NCBI GenBank assembly: GCA_020350905.1
Contig: CP070843.1
Location: forward strand, 2,252,435-2,263,337
Reading direction: 5' to 3'
From: Deltaproteobacteria bacterium
Lineage (GTDB): Bacteria; Desulfobacterota; Syntrophobacteria; BM002
DNA: 10,903 nucleotides
The notes under the pieces: model-generated
Told to the model about the DNA's origin: nothing
The model's database searches: none
Seen by the model: only the letters and a program-made list of their open reading frames with translations
Shown here: positions 1 through 4,311 of the stretch, piece by piece
Layout of the letters: each line of letters opens with the position of its first letter
Position numbering within the stretch: the stretch's first letter is position 1
Translations under genes and position numbers: made by a program

Positions 1-95
1 CTGCAGGAAAGATACATTTGAAAAAAGTGGTTCAAGGTTATCCGCAAAGCAACCAGGCCAAGATTGCCAGAAGCAAGCTGGCCAGGATCAAGTAG
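1..95 (+). CDS. C-terminal end of a TPR protein, YbgF/CpoB-like (partial)
   Basis: Only the last 30 codons are present, in the frame starting at base 3 and ending at the TAG at 93-95. The peptide contains LKKVVQGYPQSNQAKIARSK, which has the helix-turn-helix pattern of a final tetratricopeptide unit: an LxxVxxxYPxSxxAxxA core followed by a basic tail. That pattern is common at the C-terminus of the Tol-Pal accessory protein YbgF/CpoB, and also of BamD-like lipoproteins. With so little sequence the family call is an inference. A periplasmic envelope role would suit the periplasmic prolyl isomerase that follows 159 bases downstream on the same strand. Confidence 0.55.
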   Translation, partial: AGKIHLKKVVQGYPQSNQAKIARSKLARIK

Positions 96-126
96 CATAC
101 GGGGCGTAGCGCGTAGGTTGCATGGC

Positions 127-206
127 CATTGGGTCATCTCGCTTTGCCGTCATACATGGTCATCTGTTGTGGAGATCCAATGACGGCGAAGCCAGATGAC
201 TTGATG
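127..206. repeat. 80-base imperfect palindrome upstream of the parvulin gene
   Basis: Bases 133-153 and 180-200 are inverted copies of a 21-mer beginning GTCATCT and ending GCCGTCAT, with only two differences, one of which is a G-T wobble. Pairing continues outward through wobbles to about 127/206. An inner mini-stem (162-165 with 173-176) closes the top. The element fills much of the 159-base gap between the TPR gene and the prolyl isomerase gene. There is no T-run after it, so it does not look like a terminator. It may be an intergenic palindromic repeat or an mRNA processing/stabilising hairpin. A weaker stem, 216-220 with 233-237, lies just before the Shine-Dalgarno at 241-246. Confidence 0.6.
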
Positions 207-254
207 CTTATGATTGGCGCTCATTTTTTGCGGCGCCCAAAAGGAGAAATGTCG

Positions 255-1247
255 ATGCACACAGAAAGGCTCATTCCATTTTGGGGATTAATGATTGTTT
301 TGGCTCTGATCACCCTGGCGTCGCCGGCTGGCGCAGGCGAAAGTCAGTCGGCGGAACAGAAGGTCGCGGTGGTCAACGGCACGGTTATAAACCAGGCCGA
401 GTTAGATAGCGAGACGAACCGATATCTTGACCGCTTGCAGAGGACGGGGAGGCTTCCCAATGATTTAGAGCGCAGCCAAATTAGAAAGCAAGTGCTTGAG
501 AACCTTATCGCTCGAGAGTTGCTCTATCAAGAGAGCCAGAAAAAGGGTATCAAGGTCGATCAAAAGGAGATTGATGCGCAATTAACCGAACTAAAAGGGC
601 GATTTTCCAGTGAAGCCGAGTTCAAGAATGGCTTGAGCACAATGAATCTAACTGAGGCAGATTTGAGATTTCAGTTTGAGCGGGATTTAGCCATCAGAAA
701 ACTCCTTGACGATCAAATTGGCGGGAAAATTGCTGTTTCTGAAAAAGAAAGCAAAACCTACTATGATAGTAACCTGGAGTCTTTTAAGAAACCTGAGCAG
801 GTGCGAGCCAGTCATATTTTGATTAAAGTTGATCCAGGGGCAGACGAAGCGAAGAAAGCTGCAGCACGGACAAAAATCGAATCGCTCCAGACAAAACTCA
901 ACAAAGGTGAGGATTTCGGCGCTCTGGCCAAGGAGTATTCCGAGGGTCCCAGCGGTCCCAAAGGCGGTGATCTAGGCTTCTTTGGGCGGGGTCAAATGGT
1001 GAAACCTTTTGAAGAGACGGCTTTTACTATGAAACCTGGACAGGTGAGTGAGATGGTCGAGACCAAATTCGGATATCATCTTATCATGGTTACCGACCGA
1101 ACACCTGAGGGCACACTCTCTTATGAAGAGGTCAAAGACAGGTTGGAACAGTACTTGAAGCAGCAGAAAGTCCAGGAATCGATAGCTGAATACGTCGAGA
1201 CCCTCAAGGGAAAAGCGAAGATAGAGAGATTTCCGAAAGAAGGGTGA
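255..1247 (+). CDS. Periplasmic SurA-like peptidyl-prolyl cis-trans isomerase (parvulin)
   Basis: The predicted 330-residue protein isomerises Xaa-Pro bonds and probably acts as a periplasmic chaperone for outer-membrane proteins. A signal peptide spans residues 1-27: basic start, hydrophobic core WGLMIVLALITLA, and an AGA cleavage site. A SurA N-like helical domain covers about 36-155, and one PpiC/parvulin domain covers about 182-281 (ASHILIK, then GPKGGDLGFFGRGQMV, then FGYHLIMV). A basic C-terminal helix follows. SurA of E. coli has two parvulin domains, so this is the shorter one-domain type seen in PrsA/PpiC-like proteins. The start at 255 is chosen because AAGGAG (241-246) lies eight bases upstream. 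The in-frame ATG at 249 is only two bases from that site, and starts from 129 onward would bury the signal peptide. Confidence 0.9.
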   Translation: MHTERLIPFWGLMIVLALITLASPAGAGESQSAEQKVAVVNGTVINQAELDSETNRYLDRLQRTGRLPNDLERSQIRKQVLENLIARELLYQESQKKGIKVDQKEIDAQLTELKGRFSSEAEFKNGLSTMNLTEADLRFQFERDLAIRKLLDDQIGGKIAVSEKESKTYYDSNLESFKKPEQVRASHILIKVDPGADEAKKAAARTKIESLQTKLNKGEDFGALAKEYSEGPSGPKGGDLGFFGRGQMVKPFEETAFTMKPGQVSEMVETKFGYHLIMVTDRTPEGTLSYEEVKDRLEQYLKQQKVQESIAEYVETLKGKAKIERFPKEG

Positions 1248-1267
1248 TTTTATCTAGTCCTAGCAAA

Positions 1268-1527
1268 CCTGGCCTGCGGGGCCACATCAAATTTCAATGG
1301 CTTTGCCGGTAAAGATGGCGAGCGGTTTTGGAGTAGTGGAGCAACTCGATTGCGGATTTAGGAATGCGGAATTCGGATTGTGGACTTCGAATTGAGATCC
1401 TGAGTTGCAATTTGTTTTTTTAATCCGCAATTACCACCACTCCACTACTCCAGCATGCTGCCGCGGGAGAAAAAGACCATTGAAACCCACTTTTGGGGTA
1501 GCTCAAAGCCGGGTCCTCAGGGCCTGG
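1268..1527. repeat. 260-base nested palindromic element
   Basis: The gap between the parvulin and MFS genes is built from nested inverted repeats arranged around one centre. From outside in they are: CCTGGCC (1268-1274) with GGCCTGG (1521-1527, one mismatch); TTTCAATGG (1292-1300) with CCATTGAAA (1477-1485); TGGAGTAGTGGAG (1329-1341) with CTCCACTACTCCA (1440-1452), 13 perfect pairs; ATTGCGGATT (1349-1358) with AATCCGCAAT (1422-1431), perfect; and AATTCG (1370-1375) with CGAATT (1388-1393). No coding potential is seen. The right arm contains one copy of the 72-base repeat described separately. It resembles a MITE or a large intergenic repeat, but no transposase is present. Confidence 0.7.
1447..1518 (+). 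repeat. 72-base dispersed repeat, copy 1
   Basis: This segment matches 4203-4274 without gaps at 64 of 72 positions. It starts ACTCCAGCAT, holds the invariant core GAGAAAAAGACCATTGAAAC, and ends AAGCCGGGTCCTC. Both copies lie in intergenic DNA, in the same orientation, directly downstream of an AT-rich self-complementary stretch. The 3' edge of this copy enters the hairpin at 1509-1527. Confidence 0.85.
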
Positions 1528-1537
1528 ATTATTTTTT
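1509..1537 (+). terminator. Probable rho-independent terminator
   Basis: CCGGGTCC (1509-1516) pairs with GGGCCTGG (1520-1527) over eight positions including two G-T wobbles, closed by a three-base TCA loop. It is followed by ATTATTTTTT (1528-1537). It would end plus-strand transcripts coming from the prolyl isomerase gene, and it forms the right edge of the large palindromic element. Confidence 0.6.
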
Positions 1538-1549
1538 AACGCTTGTTAC

Positions 1550-1585
1550 GGGCAGCATCTGTGGGTGAGAGAGGCTGCCCTTTTT
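1550..1585 (+). terminator. Second rho-independent terminator, upstream of the MFS gene
   Basis: GGGCAGC (1550-1556) pairs perfectly with GCTGCCC (1574-1580), and TTTTTC follows at once. It lies 12 bases after the first terminator's T-run and about 57 bases before the MFS start codon. Back-to-back terminators could simply stop read-through. An attenuator role for the transporter gene is possible, but no anti-terminator has been identified. Confidence 0.65.
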
Positions 1586-1642
1586 CTATGTACAGGGTGC
1601 GTTGAGGGAAGAGTTCCTTTACCAGGGGGATGGTGGCCAATC

Positions 1643-2914
1643 ATGTCTGATCTCTTAAACAAAGCCCTACGCTACCGCTGGCTCATCTTCTGGATTCTCG
1701 CTTTTAGCTACATTTTGGTCTATTTTCATCGTCTTTGTCCGGCGGTAGTAGCCGTGGATATGATGCGTGATCTCCGAGCTGGAGGCACCTTGCTTGGGTT
1801 GCTGAGTTCGGCCTATTTCTATCCGTATGCTCTCATGCAACTGCCAGCTGGTCTCCTTTCAGATTCTTGGGGTCCGAGACGATCTATTACCCTGTTCTTC
1901 TGTGTGGCCACCATCGGTTCCATCCTGTTGGGCTTAGCACCCTCGGCTTTCTGGGCCATCGTCGGACGTGCCCTGGTCGGGCTGGGTGTTGCCATGCTCT
2001 TTGTGCCTACCATGAAAGTACTGGCAGAGTGGTTCCGTGTCAGGGAGTTTGCCACTATGACCGCCATTCTCATGGTCATGGGGGGTCTCGGCTCTCTCAC
2101 CGCTGCCTCTCCACTAGCCCTTCTCAGCAACTGGATTGGCTGGCGTCTTTCCTTCGTAGCCGTGGGCGTCTTTACTGTGGTGATGGCTATCCTGGTTTGG
2201 CTCTTTGTGCGTGATCGACCTGCTGATCTCGGCTGGCCCTCGCCAGCAGAACCTCTAGGCTCGAGTCCGCCTTCAATCGGACTCTTGGAGGGAATGCGAC
2301 GGGTGCTCACCTACCCTCGATTCTGGCCTGTGGCGATCTGGTTCTTTTTCGATTGCGCTATCTTTTTTTCTTTCGGCGGGCTCTGGGGTGGCCCCTATTT
2401 AATGCAGGTCTATGGAGTCACAAAAGCCAAGGCAGGTCACATCCTCTCCATGCTGGCAATGGGTATGATCGTGGGAAGTCCTCTTCTCAGCTTCCTGTCT
2501 AACCGAATCTTTCAGGGGCGAAAACCGGTGCTGGTGCTCTCCAGCTTTATCGTCATGTGCCTTACAGCTCTCCTGGCCTTTTACACCGATGGCCTTCCCA
2601 CTGCCGCCCTCTATCTGATCTGTCTGGGTCTCGGCATCTTTTCCAGCGCCATTGTAGTCATTGGTTTTACCACCACCAAAGAACTCTTTCCTGTACAGAT
2701 AGCTGGGACATCTACCGGGCTGGTAAATCTATTCCCTTTTGCCGGGGGGGCGCTTTTCCAACCGTTGCTCGGGTATGTTCTGGAACGTGCCGGGACGGTG
2801 GGCGGGGCTTTTGCTCTGTCTGGATACAAGCAGGCTTTCCTGATTCTTTTTGTGTGTGGGCTTATTTCGTTCCTTGCCTGCCTGTTTCTGAAAGAAACCT
2901 TGGTCAGAGAATAG
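1643..2914 (+). CDS. Major facilitator superfamily transporter, substrate unknown
   Basis: A 423-residue integral membrane protein, the usual size for a 12-helix MFS carrier. It has roughly two groups of six hydrophobic segments separated by a hydrophilic loop near residues 190-225. The MFS signature in the loop after helix 2 reads GLLSDSWGPRR (70-80), matching the G-x3-D-x2-G-R-[RK] pattern. The N-terminal segment YFHRLCPAVVAVDM resembles the sugar-phosphate/organic-anion permease branch, but the substrate cannot be told from sequence. The ATG at 1643 is chosen because the only upstream in-frame start, GTG 1565, lies inside the terminator hairpin and would add 26 non-membrane residues. The Shine-Dalgarno is weak (AGGGGGA, 1624-1630, 12 bases upstream). 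No neighbouring gene hints at a pathway. Confidence 0.9.
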   Translation: MSDLLNKALRYRWLIFWILAFSYILVYFHRLCPAVVAVDMMRDLRAGGTLLGLLSSAYFYPYALMQLPAGLLSDSWGPRRSITLFFCVATIGSILLGLAPSAFWAIVGRALVGLGVAMLFVPTMKVLAEWFRVREFATMTAILMVMGGLGSLTAASPLALLSNWIGWRLSFVAVGVFTVVMAILVWLFVRDRPADLGWPSPAEPLGSSPPSIGLLEGMRRVLTYPRFWPVAIWFFFDCAIFFSFGGLWGGPYLMQVYGVTKAKAGHILSMLAMGMIVGSPLLSFLSNRIFQGRKPVLVLSSFIVMCLTALLAFYTDGLPTAALYLICLGLGIFSSAIVVIGFTTTKELFPVQIAGTSTGLVNLFPFAGGALFQPLLGYVLERAGTVGGAFALSGYKQAFLILFVCGLISFLACLFLKETLVRE

Positions 2915-2923
2915 ATGGCAGTT

Positions 2924-3108
2924 CTAGCCCGGATATTTCATGAATCACTTGCCGCGACCACGGATATGGCCGTCCTTCCTGGCGTCCTCGGGTGTCGCCC
3001 CTGCGACGTACCGTTCAGGTACGCCTCGGCGCCAACACCCTGCGGTTGCCAGGTGGCACGCCCATCTTCGCGGTCTCGCGACACCAATTCATGAAATGTC
3101 CGGGCTAG
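2924..3108. repeat. 185-base long imperfect palindrome (ERIC/MITE-like)
   Basis: The ends, 2924-2945 and 3087-3108, are 22-base inverted copies of CTAGCCCGGAtATTTCATGA plus AT, with one T/C difference that still wobble-pairs. Self-complementarity continues imperfectly through the whole element. For example, CTGGC…GGGTGT on the left faces the complement of ACACCC…GCCAG on the right. It ends at a perfect apical stem CGTACC (3007-3012) / GGTACG (3018-3023) with loop GTTCA. The element starts nine bases after the MFS stop codon. No coding sequence is supported within it. ERIC-like repeats and MITEs have this architecture, but the family is not identified here. Confidence 0.85.
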
Positions 3109-3140
3109 GCATACTTTTTGTAAAGAGTATCTTCATGGTA

Positions 3141-3169
3141 TTGACAGAGCGGCGGTACAGGTCTATCTT
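3141..3169 (+). promoter_or_regulatory. Likely sigma70 promoter of the EEP gene
   Basis: A perfect -35 box TTGACA (3141-3146) is followed, after exactly 17 bases, by TATCTT (3164-3169), four of six matches to the -10 consensus. A start near 3176 would give a leader of about 100 bases before the ATG at 3276. TAGAAT (3173-3178) is a better -10 by sequence but lacks a correctly spaced -35. Confidence 0.55.
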
Positions 3170-3178
3170 TCTTAGAAT

Positions 3179-3246
3179 GTTCAGAGATATATTTTTCTGG
3201 CGCAAGTAAGTTCAGAGAAATGAATGAGACCCTGGCTTGTTCAGAG
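3179..3246 (+). repeat. Three direct GTTCAGAG repeats in the EEP leader
   Basis: The 8-mer GTTCAGAG occurs at 3179-3186, 3210-3217 and 3239-3246, with start-to-start spacings of 31 and 29 bases, close to three helical turns. All three lie between the predicted promoter and the start codon. They could be operator or RNA-binding sites, or chance remnants of duplication. No regulator is recognised. Confidence 0.4.
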
Positions 3247-3275
3247 CGGTGAATGGTGCAAGCCAACGAGATAAC

Positions 3276-4004
3276 ATGCGATTTCTTTTGTACAACATCC
3301 GTTACGGCACAGGAATTGGGAAACGTTTTCACCTTCCGGTTCCATATAGCGGCTATCTTAAGCGCACCAATGGAAATCTGCGGCAAATCGTTGACTTTAT
3401 ACGATTAGTCAGTCCTGACATTATAGGTTTGCTGGAGGTGGACAGCGGGTCCTACCGTTCGGAGAAGATCAACCAGGCTGAAGCCATCGCCAGGGAACTC
3501 AGCCATTATCACGTCTATCAGTCAAAATATCCCAGCGATTCCGTGGTACAGAAGGTCCCGTTAGTCAACAAGCAGGGGAATGCCTTTTTGACGAACCAGA
3601 AGATCAAATCTCATACATTTCATTACTTCAGTGAAGGGGTAAAGCGTCTGGTGATTGAGTTGGAGTTGGAGGAATTCAGCGTTTTCCTGGTACACCTGTC
3701 GCTTAAGTTCCGCCATCGCCAGTACCAACTGCAAGAACTTCATTACATGGTCACCAATGTGGAAAAGCCGATCATTGTTGCCGGCGATTTCAATGTGTTG
3801 TGGGGTGATCGGGAGTTACAGTTGTTTCTTGCCGCAACGGGTTTACAGAGTGCCAATGGCAAGGGAGAGCCGTCTCACCCCAGCCGGGCACCGAGAAGAC
3901 AACTCGATTATATTTTTCACAGCCCTGAAATAAAGACCACCAATTTTCAGATACCACAGGTCAAATTGTCTGACCATGTGCCCCTGGTCTGCGATATTGG
4001 CTGA
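3276..4004 (+). CDS. Endonuclease/exonuclease/phosphatase (EEP) family hydrolase
   Basis: A 242-residue protein with the metal-dependent phosphoesterase motifs of the DNase I/AP-endonuclease/sphingomyelinase fold. These are an N-terminal strand RFLLYNIRYG with the metal-site Asn7, LLEVD with Glu54, GNAFLT (101-106), LVHLS with His140, AGDFNV with Asp171 and Asn173, RQLDYIF with Asp211, and SDHVPLV with the catalytic Asp233-His234 pair. All expected catalytic residues appear present. There is no signal peptide or membrane segment, so it is probably cytoplasmic. Members cut phosphodiester bonds in DNA, RNA, lipids or inositol phosphates, so the substrate is open. The ATG at 3276 places the first conserved strand at the N-terminus. 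The upstream TTG at 3237 would add 13 unconserved residues. The Shine-Dalgarno is weak. It converges on comEC across a 307-base repeat-rich gap. Confidence 0.88.
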   Translation: MRFLLYNIRYGTGIGKRFHLPVPYSGYLKRTNGNLRQIVDFIRLVSPDIIGLLEVDSGSYRSEKINQAEAIARELSHYHVYQSKYPSDSVVQKVPLVNKQGNAFLTNQKIKSHTFHYFSEGVKRLVIELELEEFSVFLVHLSLKFRHRQYQLQELHYMVTNVEKPIIVAGDFNVLWGDRELQLFLAATGLQSANGKGEPSHPSRAPRRQLDYIFHSPEIKTTNFQIPQVKLSDHVPLVCDIG

Positions 4005-4061
4005 ATGGGTCCCGCCAGAACGAGCGCCAAGAAATCCCAAACTCCAAGCACCAAACCGGGG

Positions 4062-4080
4062 CCCCGCCCAGGGGGTGGGG
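4062..4080. repeat. GC-rich hairpin in the EEP-comEC gap
   Basis: CCCCGCCC (4062-4069) pairs with GGGTGGGG (4073-4080) over eight positions, with one G-T wobble and a three-base loop. There is no T-run on either side, so it is a poor terminator. It sits just upstream of the AT-rich palindrome and may belong to the same repeat cluster. Confidence 0.45.
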
Positions 4081-4100
4081 ACTCCGAAGGAGAAATTACA

Positions 4101-4176
4101 AACAAATCTCAAATTCCAATATCAAATGACCAAAACAAGTTTGGAATTTGGGTCATTGTTATTTGTTTGAGATTTG
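4101..4176. repeat. AT-rich self-complementary repeat module
   Basis: This stretch has two competing nested pairings. CAAATCTCAAA (4103-4113) matches TTTGAGATTTG (4166-4176) over 11 perfect bases, extended inward by AATGACC (4125-4131) with GGTCATT (4151-4157). AAATTCCAA (4111-4119) also matches TTGGAATTT (4141-4149) perfectly. A degenerate GAGATTTG-like motif repeats through about 4190. It immediately precedes copy 2 of the 72-base repeat. No gene is supported in 4005-4311. Confidence 0.7.
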
Positions 4177-4202
4177 AGATTTGTGATTTGAAATTTTTAG
4201 TC

Positions 4203-4274
4203 ACTCCAGCATACTGCCGCATGAGAAAAAGACCATTGAAACCTCCTTTGGGGGTAGCCCGAAGCCGGGTCCTC
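4203..4274 (+). repeat. 72-base dispersed repeat, copy 2
   Basis: This is the partner of 1447-1518: ungapped, eight substitutions. Here ACCTCC (4241-4246) and GGGGGT (4250-4255) form a tidy stem with a TTT loop. The terminal CGGGTCC (4266-4272) can pair with GGGCCCG (4299-4305), although the loop is longer than in copy 1 and no good T-run follows. It ends 37 bases from the comEC stop codon, on the opposite strand. Confidence 0.85.
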
Positions 4275-4311
4275 CCCCCGCACAGAGCGACCTTCAAAGG
4301 GCCCGAATTCT

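Noticed and set aside
1270..1284. TGGCC-TGCGG-GGCCA hairpin as a terminator after the parvulin gene
   Set aside because: The stem is only 5 bp and no T-run follows.
1447..1530. Known riboswitch (c-di-GMP-I, molybdenum cofactor or cobalamin) at the 72-base repeat
   Set aside because: A few short words look similar (CAAAGCC, GGGCCT), but the ordered conserved boxes of those classes are not present.
1819..2310. 163-codon antisense frame in the MFS gene
   Set aside because: Arg/Pro/Thr-rich translation typical of the complement of a membrane-protein gene. The opposite strand is a clear transporter.
2924..3108. Integron attC site
   Set aside because: Too long, the terminal core sites of attC are not seen, and there is no integrase or cassette pattern.
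2940..3209. Open frame of 89 codons on the plus strand after the MFS gene
   Set aside because: It lies almost wholly inside the 185-base palindrome, has no ribosome binding site, and has no recognisable protein character.
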